NCBI GenBank assembly: GCA_001508005.1
Contig: LGEZ01000003.1
Span: 39,298 to 103,297 of the forward strand
DNA length: 64,000 nt
From: Clostridia bacterium 41_269
GTDB lineage: Bacteria; Bacillota; DTU086
Reading direction: 5' to 3'
Made by a program: the position numbers and the translations under genes
Notes under the pieces: generated by a model
What the model was told of the DNA's origin: nothing
The model's input: only the letters and a program-made list of their open reading frames with translations
Database searches by the model: none
In this document: piece by piece, positions 19,029 to 28,132 of the stretch
Layout: every line of letters begins with the position of its first letter
Position numbering within the stretch: the first letter of the stretch is position 1

Positions 19029-20620
19029 ATGATAAAAGTTAAATTTCCTATTTTCCCCGTTGCTGTTTCTGGGATTTTGTTTGCAGTTTTTTTTATAATT
19101 TCCCCATTAATCCCTATTAATTTTAACAGCTATGTTGTAGTACGTAATTTCATTGAATTTTGGGCTGCAGTTTTAATTATAATTTTGCTTTTGATGGCAG
19201 TATATGCATTTTGCTGTGATAGAACACTGCGCTATGGATTGGTTAGTGTATTTTTAGCAGGAGCTGTACTTTCTCAGATTTTTCACATCTTTTCCTGTCC
19301 CGGTATGCCTGATTTTATTACTCCAAATTCTATGAATAAAGGATATTGGTTTTTCTTATTGTCTAAATTTTTGCTGGGAGCAGCGTTTTTGGTTTTCGCA
19401 GCGGGTCAGTCAATGCAGATTAAAGATATTTTTTGCAGGTTTTATTTGATCCTGCTGGGCTTAGGGGAGGCAGCGGCATTGTTATTTATTTTATTAAGGC
19501 ACAGAGCCCTTCCCGCCGTTTTCAGCGGGTTTGAAGTGAGACTCAGCCTTTATAGGATTATTCTGGAAGCAGCAGCCTTATTGTTATTTTTAGCTGCTGC
19601 TTATTTTTTATTTACTGATATTTCGTTTAAGGGGAATCACAGTCAGAATCCCAATGGTAAAACGGCTTATATTTTAAAGGGGGTCATATTTTATGTTCTG
19701 GCATATGCCTTTGCTTTCTTGATTAAACTGCCTGCTGAAATATATTTTTTGTTGAATCATGCTTTTTCGGCTGCAGCCCTTTTCTTTATGTTTTTGGGTA
19801 TTTTGTCGGTGTCAAATATAAAAAATTACTTTATCGGCAATACCAGATCAAAGCAATTCTTGAAACAAGTGGAGAATCTTTCTGCCCTAGGTTATATAAC
19901 TGCGGGTACCGTTCACGAAATTCGCAATTCTCTGACATCTGTTAGGGGTTTTTTGCAGGTGATAAAGAAAAATTGGAAAAGGGACAGGATTTGAAGGAAT
20001 CCGACCTCAAGATGTATGCTTCATTAATGCTCAGCGAGGTGGACCGCACCCATTCCCTTTTAAATGAACTTCTTTTTATTTCCAAGCCCCAACCCCAGTC
20101 GGATTTAAAGACCTGTAATTTAGGCAGCATTGTGATGGAGGTTCTACCCATCATTAAAAACCACAGCATCCTTAAAGAAGTGGAGCTGGAAGTGTCAATT
20201 TCTAAGGCTCCCATGCTTGTGCAGATCAATCCCCAACAGGTAAAGCAGGTGATTTTAAACCTTACCAGCAACGCCTTTGAAGCTATGGATAACTGCTCAA
20301 AGAAAACCTTAAGCATAAAATGCTTTCCCCTGCCCTGCGGCAGCAAAATAAGATTGGAGATTTCTGATACCGGTAAGGGGATCCCCTGTCATCTACAGGA
20401 AAAAATATTTGAGCCCTTTTTCAGTACCAAAGAAGAGAAAAAAGGCACCGGCTTGGGATTGTATGTGGTTAAAAACATTGTGGAAGAACTGAATGGGAAA
20501 ATATGGGTTAAAAGTGAAACGGGTGTGGGAACCTCCTTTTTCATTGAATTAACAGGCATTATGGCACACTCCAATGTAAAAAATATGAGCAGCCGAGCTG
20601 ATATAATAACTGCTTCATGA
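19029..20620 (+). CDS. Sporulation-type sensor histidine kinase with MASE3-like membrane domain (frameshifted as given)
   Basis: About 530 residues. The first 270 form about eight transmembrane segments with FHIFSCPGM and the features of MASE3-type sensor domains. The HisKA region LGYITAGTVHEIRNSLTSVRGFL carries the phospho-accepting His and resembles Bacillus KinB/KinC kinases that feed Spo0A. The HATPase domain has NLTSNAFEAMD (N box), DTGKGIP (G1), FFSTKEEKKGTGLGL (G2). The frame breaks at AAAAA 19968-19972; one more A gives VIKKKLEKGQDLKESDLKMY. ATG 19029 follows GGGGGGAGG. No response regulator is adjacent, as usual for phosphorelay kinases. Confidence 0.82.
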
Positions 20621-20687
20621 AAAAATGATTGTTTTAGTTTAATGGTTTAACATTATAAGGAAGATATTATAAAAAAGAATTAGGAAG

Positions 20688-20722
20688 TGTTAGTATAGTT
20701 TATATATGTCTAAATACTAACA
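20688..20722. repeat. Inverted repeat upstream of the radical SAM gene
   Basis: TGTTAGTAT (20688-20696) and ATACTAACA (20714-20722) are perfect 9-bp arms with 17 bases between. It lies 18 bases before the GTG/ATG region of the next gene and could be an operator. No T tract follows, so a terminator is unlikely. Confidence 0.5.
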
Positions 20723-20739
20723 TTGGCTGTGGGGACGGG

Positions 20740-21690
20740 GTGAATGTTTTTGTGGAAACTAGGGATAGATATCGAACATATTCAAAGTACCTTAAGGAAA
20801 AATATGGTGGTAGGGTGCATAAGATTTCCATAAATCTTCCGGGGACATGCCCCAACAGGGATGGAACGCGCAGCACAGGAGGGTGTATTTACTGTGATGA
20901 GGAAGGCTCCGGCTTTAATGCCCTCCCAAGCACCATGTCGGTAAGGGAACAGGTTGAAAAGAGCAGAGAATATTTAAAAAAGCGTTTCAAGGCAGAAAAA
21001 TTCATCAGCTATTTTCAATCCTATACAAACACTTATCTTTCCTTAGACAAATTTAAAACTAATATAAGGGATGCATTGGGCCCTGATATAGTGGGGATAA
21101 GTGTGTCCACCCGCCCCGACTGCGTGCAGGAAGAGTATCTGGATGCCTTAGGGGAAATAAAGGATGAATGGGGTGTTGATATAAATGTAGAACTAGGGCT
21201 GCAGACAGTAAACTATAGGACCTTAAAAAAAATTAACAGAGGCCATACTTTAGCGGAGTTTGTTGATGCTGTAAACCGCATCAAACCCAGGGGCTTTGAA
21301 ATATGTGTTCATATGATACTAAATCTTCCCTGGGATGATATTACGGATGTTGTGGAGGGGGCTAAATTTTTATCTGCTTTGGGGGTCCATTATGTTAAGC
21401 TGCATTCCCTGTACATAGTTGAAGGAACGCCCCTTGGGGAAATGTTTAAAAAAGGTGAAATTGAAGTGGCTCCCCTGAGTGAATATGTGCGAAGGGTAGG
21501 AGCTTTTTTGGAATATCTTGACCCCAATATAGTTATCCAGAGGCTTGCAGCAAAGGGCCCTAAGGGAAAGCTTCTTTTCTGCAATTGGGGCTTAAGCTTA
21601 TGGGCTGTTAAGCAGGAAATAGAAAGATATCTTGAGGAGCAGGACATTTACCAGGGTAAAAAATTTAATTATTTAAAGAGAAATCTTTAA
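20740..21690 (+). CDS. TIGR01212-family radical SAM protein (YtqA/YhcC-like)
   Basis: 316-residue radical SAM protein. The [4Fe-4S]-binding cysteines lie in GTCPNRDGTRSTGGCIYCDEE, with the wide spacing typical of this family. Further blocks are YFQSYTNTYLSLDKF, GISVSTRPDCVQ, ELGLQTVNYRTLKKINRGH and YVKLHSLYIVEGTPL. The family is conserved in many bacteria, but the reaction remains uncertain. The start at 20740 is an alternative codon (reads M) after GGGGACGGGG. Monocistronic as far as can be seen. Confidence 0.9.
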   Translation: MNVFVETRDRYRTYSKYLKEKYGGRVHKISINLPGTCPNRDGTRSTGGCIYCDEEGSGFNALPSTMSVREQVEKSREYLKKRFKAEKFISYFQSYTNTYLSLDKFKTNIRDALGPDIVGISVSTRPDCVQEEYLDALGEIKDEWGVDINVELGLQTVNYRTLKKINRGHTLAEFVDAVNRIKPRGFEICVHMILNLPWDDITDVVEGAKFLSALGVHYVKLHSLYIVEGTPLGEMFKKGEIEVAPLSEYVRRVGAFLEYLDPNIVIQRLAAKGPKGKLLFCNWGLSLWAVKQEIERYLEEQDIYQGKKFNYLKRNL

Positions 21691-21727
21691 AAAAATTTTT
21701 TTTGGGAGCCAGCAGATGCGCTTGCAG

Positions 21728-21976
21728 CTACATTTTAAGGCCCCTTATGGTATTTTTGCTGCCGCTGTATAAGCCCACAGCAGAAAGCCCCATTACTAGG
21801 CCCAACAGCACTGCTTCCTTGGGTTGCCCCGGAGCAATATAGACAAAGGCAGCTGTAAATCCCAGGAGAAGGGATAAAAGGGGTGCAAACCTGGTAGGAA
21901 AGCCAAATTTTTTTGCCAGCTGAACAATACCCACTATTATGGGTATCAATGAAATGCCGTATACAGAAATTTCCAT
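21728..21976 (-). CDS. Small holin-like membrane protein
   Basis: 82 residues with two hydrophobic segments (about 6-20 and 28-47) and a third Gly-rich one (52-70), ending in a short basic tail. The pattern (LIPIIVGIVQLAKKFGFPTR followed by FAPLLSLLLGFTAAFVY) resembles small holin-like proteins found in clostridial chromosomes, but no lytic partner is adjacent. ATG at 21976 behind GGGGTAT. The function is unknown. Confidence 0.55.
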   Translation of the reverse strand: MEISVYGISLIPIIVGIVQLAKKFGFPTRFAPLLSLLLGFTAAFVYIAPGQPKEAVLLGLVMGLSAVGLYSGSKNTIRGLKM

Positions 21977-22063
21977 AAATTATACCCCCTTTTTCTGCTA
22001 CTAAATAATTATGGAAAAAGGGGGCAGATTATCCTAAAAAGTTTTTGTTTTTAAATAAATCTG

Positions 22064-22873
22064 CTATTTCTGCGCGGCAAACAACTTTTTAAAAGAAATG
22101 ACTAAAAGCAGTATAAAGAGGGAAAACATAATTATGGTGCCTCCGGGGGCCAGTGAGAAATAAAAGGAAAGCACCAGGCCTGAGACAACACTTAGGAGTG
22201 CTGCTGCTACTGAGATATAAACTGAAGCCTTAAAACTTTTTGCAATTTGCATGCTGGTTGCAGCGGGAATAATCATGAGGGAAGAAACCAAAAGGATACC
22301 CACAATGCGCATGGATACAGCAACGGTTATAGCTGTGAGCACGGTAAAGTAAAGGTTAATTTTGTTTACGGGAATCCCCGCTATTCGTGCTCCTTCCTCG
22401 TCAAAGGCAATAAAAAAGAGAGGCCAATAAAGTACAATAATGGAAACTACGACAATTAAACCCACAGCAGCCATTATAAAAAGATCCATTTTGGTAACAG
22501 AAGCAATGCTGCCGAAAAGGTAGCATAAAACGGAAGCGGTGTTCCCCCTTCCGAGGCTTATTAATATTACTGCAAGGCCCATCCCGCTGGACATTGTAAT
22601 GGCTGTGGCCAGCTCCGCATATTTTGAATAGTGCCTTCTGAGATATTCAATTCCTAAGCTTCCTCCCAGGGCAAAGAGCATGGCAGTAATTGTTGCATTG
22701 AAACCTGCCGTCAAACCTGCAGCTACCCCTGCAAGGGAAATGTGAGAAAGGGTGTCCCCTATCAGGGACAGCCTTCTTAAAACTAAAAAAATACCGATTA
22801 TAGGGCAGATAATTCCCACAATTATTCCTGCTGTAAGGGCTCTCTGCATAAAATGGTATTCAAATATTTCCAC
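22064..22873 (-). CDS. Zn/Mn ABC transporter permease, ZnuB-like
   Basis: 269-residue ABC-3 family permease with about eight membrane helices; the hallmark segments are GIICPIIGIFLVLRRLSLIG and GDTLSHISLAGVAAGL, followed by AFDEEGARIAGIPV before the EAA-like cytoplasmic loop. It forms the membrane channel of a metal importer with the adjacent ATPase and binding lipoprotein. Start ATG 22873. Gene order fur-znuA-znuC-znuB on one strand indicates one operon under control of the Fur-family protein at its head. Confidence 0.9.
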   Translation of the reverse strand: MEIFEYHFMQRALTAGIIVGIICPIIGIFLVLRRLSLIGDTLSHISLAGVAAGLTAGFNATITAMLFALGGSLGIEYLRRHYSKYAELATAITMSSGMGLAVILISLGRGNTASVLCYLFGSIASVTKMDLFIMAAVGLIVVVSIIVLYWPLFFIAFDEEGARIAGIPVNKINLYFTVLTAITVAVSMRIVGILLVSSLMIIPAATSMQIAKSFKASVYISVAAALLSVVSGLVLSFYFSLAPGGTIIMFSLFILLLVISFKKLFAAQK

Positions 22874-22900
22874 GGCAGCATGCCCCCTTAAATTTTAGTT

Positions 22901-23653
22901 TCAATGCAGATGATAAAGCTGGGTGATATAGCTGTGGGTAATTTTTTTATCTTTGTACAGCTGGGGATCGTGCTCCAAAATTTTATTTTGGTGGATACAC
23001 ACCATCCTATTAACCCGTTTTACTGTTCCTGATATGTCGTGGGTTACCATTACTATGGTTAACCCCTGCTCTTTATGGAGTTTTTCGAGAAGCATATATA
23101 GAGACTCTTGAGATTCAGGGTCAAGCCCTACCATTGGTTCATCAAGAAAAAGCAGTTCAGGTTCTGCCACCAAAATTCTTGCCAGCATTACTTTCTGCTG
23201 CTGGCCGCCGGAAAGCCTGCCCACCAAACAATTTCCCAGTTCTGAAAGTCCAACCATTTCCAGAGACTTTTCAACTCTTTCCCAATCTTTAGGCCTCATG
23301 GGTTTAAGAAATCCCAGGTGGGCACTTGCCTGGGCTCCCACCACTTCCCTCACTGTTGCTGGAAAGTGGGAATTAAAAAAAGCCGCTCTTTGGGACAGAT
23401 AGCCTATTTTTTTCCACTGATTAAAAGCTTCCACTGGGGTGTTAAAAATTAATATTTTCCCCTTTTGGGGTTTTAAAAGCCCCAGTATCAGTTTAATTAG
23501 GGTACTTTTCCCTGAACCATTGGGCCCCACTACGGCCAAAAAATCCGACCGGAAAACAGTGAGGCTGGCATTTTCTAAAATTGTTTTACTGCCGTAGGAG
23601 AAGGTTATGTCTTTGACTTCTATTATTTTTTCCATTACTTTTTCTCTCTGCAT
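22901..23653 (-). CDS. Zn/Mn ABC transporter ATP-binding protein, ZnuC-like
   Basis: 250 residues. Walker A GPNGSGKST, signature LSGGQQQKVMLARIL, Walker B ELLFLDEPMVGLD and the switch His in MVTHD are all intact. It energises import through the ZnuB-like permease. ATG 23653 follows AAGGTGG and overlaps the end of the binding-protein gene by 19 bases; an internal ATG at 23635 is less well supported. Translational coupling with the upstream gene is likely. Confidence 0.9.
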   Translation of the reverse strand: MQREKVMEKIIEVKDITFSYGSKTILENASLTVFRSDFLAVVGPNGSGKSTLIKLILGLLKPQKGKILIFNTPVEAFNQWKKIGYLSQRAAFFNSHFPATVREVVGAQASAHLGFLKPMRPKDWERVEKSLEMVGLSELGNCLVGRLSGGQQQKVMLARILVAEPELLFLDEPMVGLDPESQESLYMLLEKLHKEQGLTIVMVTHDISGTVKRVNRMVCIHQNKILEHDPQLYKDKKITHSYITQLYHLH

Positions 23654-24546
23654 TCCAACGCCACCTTAAGATTTTTGAGATTTTCCCTCATCAGATCCAT
23701 GTAATCTTTTCCTTCTTTAATCTGTTCCTCAGTTAAGCTTCCAATGGGGTATAAAACCAAAAGCTTCGCTCCCGTTTCTTCTCCAAGGATTTCTGCTGCT
23801 TTGGGGCTGATAAAGGGTTCTGTGAAGATATACTTTATATTCTTATCTTTAAGCTGTTTTGCCAGTTCGGCTAAGCGTGCGGGGCTGGGTTCGCTTTCAG
23901 GAGAAATTCCCATAATGGATATTTGTTTTAAGCCGTATCTTTCAGCAAGATATCCAAAGGCGCTGTGGGTTACTACGAACTCTTTTCTGCTGCACTGGGA
24001 GAGAGCTTTTATATATTCTTCGTGGAGTGCATCCAGTTCCGCGGCAAGTTCACGATAATTGTTTTCATAAACAGTTCTGCTGTTTGGGTCTGCCTTAACC
24101 AGCAGATCCTTTATAGCTTCAGCAGCTTTTTTGGCCAGCAGGGGATCCAGCCAGAAATGGGGGTCCCTCTGATTTGAACTTCCTTTAAAAAGGGTGCCTG
24201 CTATTTCCAATGTCTTAACTCCGTTTTCCTGTAAAGAATTTGCTGTATCTCGGGCCCAGGGTTCAAGACCGGCTCCGGTGTAAATAAAAACCTGGGTTTC
24301 CTGAAGCTCTGCTATATCTTTAGGGCTGGGCTCCCAGCTGTGGGGATCTGATGCGGGGGGCATGAGTTCCTTTACCTCAGCCGCATTTCCTGCTATTCTT
24401 GAAGTAAGATAGTATAGGGGATAGATGCTCGTATACACCTGAATTGTCTCTTCTTGGGAAGAAGCTTCCTGGCTGTCCGCACATCCAAAAGCAGAAAAAA
24501 TAAAAATTCCCAAAAGCATAATTACAGCGGTCTTTTGAAACTTCAA
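23635..24546 (-). CDS. Zn/Mn ABC transporter substrate-binding lipoprotein, ZnuA-like
   Basis: 303 residues. A signal peptide ends in the lipobox FSAFGC. The cluster A-I metal-binding fold has His in ASDPHSWEPSP, His in RDPHFWLDP, His in VVTHSAFGYLAERYG and an acidic residue near TEPFIS. The His-rich loop seen in many ZnuA proteins is missing, so Zn2+ and Mn2+ are both possible. The start codon overlaps the stop of the fur-like gene by four bases (ATGA type), which indicates tight coupling. Confidence 0.9.
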   Translation of the reverse strand: MKFQKTAVIMLLGIFIFSAFGCADSQEASSQEETIQVYTSIYPLYYLTSRIAGNAAEVKELMPPASDPHSWEPSPKDIAELQETQVFIYTGAGLEPWARDTANSLQENGVKTLEIAGTLFKGSSNQRDPHFWLDPLLAKKAAEAIKDLLVKADPNSRTVYENNYRELAAELDALHEEYIKALSQCSRKEFVVTHSAFGYLAERYGLKQISIMGISPESEPSPARLAELAKQLKDKNIKYIFTEPFISPKAAEILGEETGAKLLVLYPIGSLTEEQIKEGKDYMDLMRENLKNLKVALECREKK

Positions 24547-25019
24547 CTTTGCTGCTCCTCCTTTCCATCCAGTTTTTTCGTCTTATTATATTTGCAGTTT
24601 CGGCAGTACCCATAGATTTCGAAGCTGTGATTTTCTATGGAGAAGTCTTGGGAATCAGCAGCCCTAAATATTTCACTGTTGAATGGACAAACCTGGATTT
24701 CAAAGGCAACTCCGCAGTCAAGGCAGATTAAGTGATGGTGGTGGCTTTTATTAAGTTCAAAGCGGGTCCTGCCGTCCTTAAAATCCAACTGATTGATAAG
24801 CCCCAATTCCAAAAGAATATTTAAATTTCTATAGACGGTGCCGAAAGAAACATTGGGCTGACTTTGTTTAATTCTTTCAAAAATTTCTTCAGCACTGATA
24901 TGCTTTTCTTTACTCAAAATTTCCAGTATGAGCCTTCTCTGGGGAGTAAGTTTATAACCCTTTTTTTTGAACTCTTTAATCAGTTTTTGAAAATTCAAAA
25001 CTTCATTCTCCTTTAACAT
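24543..25019 (-). CDS. Fur-family metalloregulator (Zur/PerR-like)
   Basis: 158 residues. Winged helix with KLTPQRRLILEILSK and VSFGTVYRNLNILLELGLI as recognition region, then SHHHHLICLDCGVAFE with the first structural CxxC and YGYCRNCKYN with the second. The position as first gene of the zinc/manganese importer operon suggests Zur-like repression by metal. The ATG at 25019 lies shortly after GGAGAATG; an A+T-rich dyad 35-55 bases upstream could be its operator. PerR-type function cannot be excluded from sequence. Confidence 0.9.
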   Translation of the reverse strand: MLKENEVLNFQKLIKEFKKKGYKLTPQRRLILEILSKEKHISAEEIFERIKQSQPNVSFGTVYRNLNILLELGLINQLDFKDGRTRFELNKSHHHHLICLDCGVAFEIQVCPFNSEIFRAADSQDFSIENHSFEIYGYCRNCKYNKTKKLDGKEEQQS

Positions 25020-25052
25020 TATTCTTATTTTATAACCATTCCTATTTAGAAG

Positions 25053-25074
25053 TTATTATCATATAATCATTATT
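25053..25074. promoter_or_regulatory. Candidate Fur/Zur-family operator
   Basis: On the minus strand the stretch reads as two direct copies of ATGATWAT, and its plus-strand part ATAATCATTAT matches one half of the classic Fur box. It sits just before the fur-like start, in a 378-base gap (25020-25397) that otherwise shows only A+T-rich sequence and no gene. Confidence 0.35.
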
Positions 25075-25406
25075 TTTTCAAGGACTTATTGGAAAATATT
25101 CAAAAGACAATTAAAAAATTACTTTTGGGATATTTTTGTGATGTGCAGAATTTTAGCAGTTTATGTAAATAAAATAGGAAAAGAGGGGGTAAGATGACTT
25201 AGATATGGAGAGGAAAAGACAAAAACAGACAGCATATTAAAAGTTAACAGTAATTTACGGCTTGTATACGCTAGAAACAGCGATATATAGATTTGAGAAG
25301 CATGGAGAAGAAAGTTCAGAGAAACTAAACCCATAGGGTTTTTGCTATCTTTATTTGGGGAGTTGTAAAATATTTAAGATTTTAAAAATATGAAAAGGTG
25401 GTATGC

Positions 25407-26504
25407 ATGACACAGAGGATTTTATTTTTGTACAACAGCGTTCCTATAGAAATTAGAAAGGGCAGCACTATTTTAAGCGAGTGCGTGAGCCCCCTGACTG
25501 TTGCTGCCATATACGAGGCACTCCAACAGACGGGCAGCGAAATTATTCCCGTTAATCTTATGAGCCCAAAACAGCTTGAGGAAACGGTGCGGGAGCATGG
25601 TCCCATTAACCTCGCCTTTGTTATTGCTGAAGGGTTTTTAGAAATCCCTGAAACCCTTTATAACGGTTTTGGGGCCATGGTAGTGCGGGAAGCCCTGATC
25701 AAGTTGGGAATACCTTCCACACATTCCTGTCCGGAAGTTATGAAAGTCTGCAGAAATAAAAATCTTACTTACCAGGTGCTGAGAAAGGCTGGTATTCCTG
25801 TTCCGGATTTTTTTGTGGTGGAGTTTGAGAGCGGCCGTTCCGTGAAGGAACAGGTGGAAGAGCTGGAATCGGCAATGTCTTATCCCCTTTTTGTAAAACC
25901 CATTGGGGGAGGCAACAGCATATGCATTGATAAGCATTCTATTGTTGAAAATAGGGAGGATTTATATGCCCGAATAGAGATTCTAAGGGCGGTTCTAGGG
26001 GATTTCCCTATTTTAGTGGAAACATTTCTGCCAGGCAGGGAATATACTGTAGGTGTGATGGGTAATGGGGACTGTTATGTTCTTCCCATAGTGGGATTTC
26101 CCACCGACACAGTTGTAAGATCAGCTCAGAGCAAAATATCATCTTCAGATGTTTCCAAAGTGGATATTCTGGATGTCAGAGATCCCAAGTGCAGTGAGCT
26201 TGTGGACATTGCATATCGCTCCTTTAAGACCATTGGAGCAAGGGATCTTATAAGAATTGATATTAAAGAAGATTCTTCTGGAGTAGGTCGTGTTATTGAT
26301 GTAAATGGTACACCATCGCTAGCTTCGACGGCTTCAGTGGTTGCAATGGCTGAGGCAGTGGGTATTAAATACCCCGAACTCATAGGGATTCTGCTTTATG
26401 AAGCTCTGAAAAGGGCAGAAATGGAACCCACCGCTCAGCTTTTGGAGCTTGTTTCTGAGCCCTTAGCTAAACTTAGAACTTACCATAGGGATATGGTAGC
26501 CTAA
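25407..26504 (+). CDS. ATP-grasp ligase of the D-Ala-D-Ala ligase family
   Basis: About 365 residues. ATP-grasp features: FVKPIGGGNSICIDKHSIV (nucleotide-binding lysine and Gly loop), LVETFLPGREYTVGVMGNG, and the metal-binding IDVNGTPSLAS near the end, where D-Ala-D-Ala ligases have an NxNP element; here NGTPS. The protein is distinct from housekeeping Ddl and may join other amino acids. I choose ATG 25407 because AAAAGGTGG ends 6 bases before it; GTG 25398 is inside that site. The convergent aminotransferase suggests only loose association. Confidence 0.8.
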   Translation: MTQRILFLYNSVPIEIRKGSTILSECVSPLTVAAIYEALQQTGSEIIPVNLMSPKQLEETVREHGPINLAFVIAEGFLEIPETLYNGFGAMVVREALIKLGIPSTHSCPEVMKVCRNKNLTYQVLRKAGIPVPDFFVVEFESGRSVKEQVEELESAMSYPLFVKPIGGGNSICIDKHSIVENREDLYARIEILRAVLGDFPILVETFLPGREYTVGVMGNGDCYVLPIVGFPTDTVVRSAQSKISSSDVSKVDILDVRDPKCSELVDIAYRSFKTIGARDLIRIDIKEDSSGVGRVIDVNGTPSLASTASVVAMAEAVGIKYPELIGILLYEALKRAEMEPTAQLLELVSEPLAKLRTYHRDMVA

Positions 26505-26507
26505 GAA

Positions 26508-27674
26508 TTATTTAAAACTATTAAAATATCTTTTTAATCTTTCCATGCCTTCGGCGATGTTTTCTATGGAATTGGCGTAGGAAATCCTTAAGTAACCTTC
26601 GGCATTGGGGCCGAAGTCGATGCCGGGCGTTACAGCAACTCCAACCTTTTCGAGAATATCGAAGGCCAAATTATAAGAATCCATTGAATAATCCCTGGCA
26701 TTTGCCAGTATGTAGAAGGCTCCCGTTGGGCTGGAAGCTACTTTCAGCCCTGTTTCTTTTATTTTTTCAAGGGTGAATTTTCTGCGCCTGTCATATTCCT
26801 GCCGCATTTTCTCCACATGCTCACCGCAGTATTTAAGGGCTGCAATCCCTGCTTTTTGGACAAAGGAAGCTGCGCAGATAAAGAGATTCTGCTGCATGTT
26901 GCGTATGGGCCTTACCAGCTCTGGGGGCACTATTGCATATCCCAACCTCCACCCTGTCATGGCAAAAAGCTTAGAAAATCCGTTTATAACGATGGCTTTT
27001 GAAGAAAATTCAAGCATTGATCTTGCATTTTCTCCATAGGTCAGCCCGTGGTAAATCTCGTCCGAAACAACAGTAAGGGGAAGATCTGCCAAGGCTTCCA
27101 GATCTTCCGGAGGCATGATAACTCCTGTGGGGTTGGAAGGTGAATTTATAATAAGAGCGCGGGTTTTTGGACTAATATGCCTTTTGACTTCATTTATGGA
27201 AAGGCGGAAGCCGTCCTCTTCAAAAACCTTTATGGTAATGGGCTTTCCCCCTACGTAATTAATGAAATTGGGATAGCATGAATAATAAGGATCCGTTAAG
27301 AGAACTTCATCTCCAGGGTTTACCACTGCAGATAATACCAGAAGCATTGCAGGGGAGGTACCTGATGTGACGATGATCCTATCGGAATCTACCTCAACGC
27401 CATAGGTTTTATAGTAATAATGGGATATTTCTTCCCTAAGCTCCAGAAGACCCTGACTGTGAGTATAATGGGTAAATCCTTCTTTTAAGGCTTCTTCAGC
27501 TGCTTTTTTTATGGGCTCCGGCGTGTCGAAATCAGGTTCTCCGATCTCAAGATGTATTATCCGCTTACCCTTTCTTTCCATTTCCTTTGCTTTTTCAAGA
27601 ACGTCCATTACAATAAAGGGGCTGATGGTTTCAGCCTTATCAGATATTTTGATAAGTTCCCTTTTGGGAAGCAT
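26508..27674 (-). CDS. PLP-dependent class I aminotransferase
   Basis: 388 residues, AspC/PatA-type fold. Conserved blocks: IHLEIGEPDFDTPEPIKKAA, YTHSQGLLELREEI, NSPSNPTGVIM, the PLP lysine in VINGFSKLFAMTGWRLGYA (about residue 235) and the carboxylate-binding Arg in YLRISYANSIENI. It could act on aspartate, alanine or aromatic amino acids; substrate not decidable. ATG 27674. It ends 3 bases from the stop of the ATP-grasp gene, with no terminator between the two converging genes. Confidence 0.9.
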   Translation of the reverse strand: MLPKRELIKISDKAETISPFIVMDVLEKAKEMERKGKRIIHLEIGEPDFDTPEPIKKAAEEALKEGFTHYTHSQGLLELREEISHYYYKTYGVEVDSDRIIVTSGTSPAMLLVLSAVVNPGDEVLLTDPYYSCYPNFINYVGGKPITIKVFEEDGFRLSINEVKRHISPKTRALIINSPSNPTGVIMPPEDLEALADLPLTVVSDEIYHGLTYGENARSMLEFSSKAIVINGFSKLFAMTGWRLGYAIVPPELVRPIRNMQQNLFICAASFVQKAGIAALKYCGEHVEKMRQEYDRRRKFTLEKIKETGLKVASSPTGAFYILANARDYSMDSYNLAFDILEKVGVAVTPGIDFGPNAEGYLRISYANSIENIAEGMERLKRYFNSFK

Positions 27675-27770
27675 GCAGAATCACCACCGAATTTTCTTTG
27701 ATATGATTTAGAGATTATAGATCCGCATACTTAAATCCTGCTGAGCTTTAGCAAAGTTTTTTTATAAGAA

Positions 27771-27800
27771 GAAATCCTCCCCGAAATAGGGGAGGATTTC
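27771..27800. terminator. Perfect 12-bp stem-loop between ferredoxin and aminotransferase genes
   Basis: GAAATCCTCCCC, loop GAAATA, GGGGAGGATTTC. A T-rich stretch lies on the plus side. It lies just beyond the ferredoxin stop codon and likely stabilises or ends that transcript. Confidence 0.7.
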
Positions 27801-27827
27801 TCTTATTTTTATAATATAAAGCTTTTG

Positions 27828-28085
27828 CTATTCTTCTTTTTCTTCTTCCATGGAAAGTACATCTTCTTCTTCGTCTGCATTGGATATATCTTCGCCGATA
27901 ATAGCGCTGGTGGGACAGGATTCTAATGCTTCCTGTACCAGATCTTCAAACTCTTTGGGCACTTCATCCACCTGGGCTTCGGCGATACCTTCCTCATTCC
28001 AGTCAAAAACCTCTGGACATAAATCGATACATGCACCGCAGGAAATACAGAGATCTGGATCAACGTAAACCTTCAGCGGTATCAC
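27828..28085 (-). CDS. Single [4Fe-4S] ferredoxin
   Basis: 85 residues. Cluster ligands are in CISCGACIDLCPEVF and the distal ESCPTSAI, the pattern of monocluster ferredoxins such as that of Thermotoga. The C-terminal 25 residues are strongly acidic (ISNADEEEDVLSMEEEKEE), longer than in most relatives. It would carry low-potential electrons for anaerobic oxidoreductases. ATG 28085 behind AAGGAGGTGAT is optimal, suggesting high expression. Confidence 0.93.
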   Translation of the reverse strand: MIPLKVYVDPDLCISCGACIDLCPEVFDWNEEGIAEAQVDEVPKEFEDLVQEALESCPTSAIIGEDISNADEEEDVLSMEEEKEE

Positions 28086-28132
28086 CTCCTTAGGCAGTTA
28101 TAGTTTTGCCTGTTTTTTTACCTTCATACCCT

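Noticed and set aside
21728..21976. Prophage remnant
   Set aside because: The holin-like protein stands alone; there are no endolysin or other phage genes nearby.
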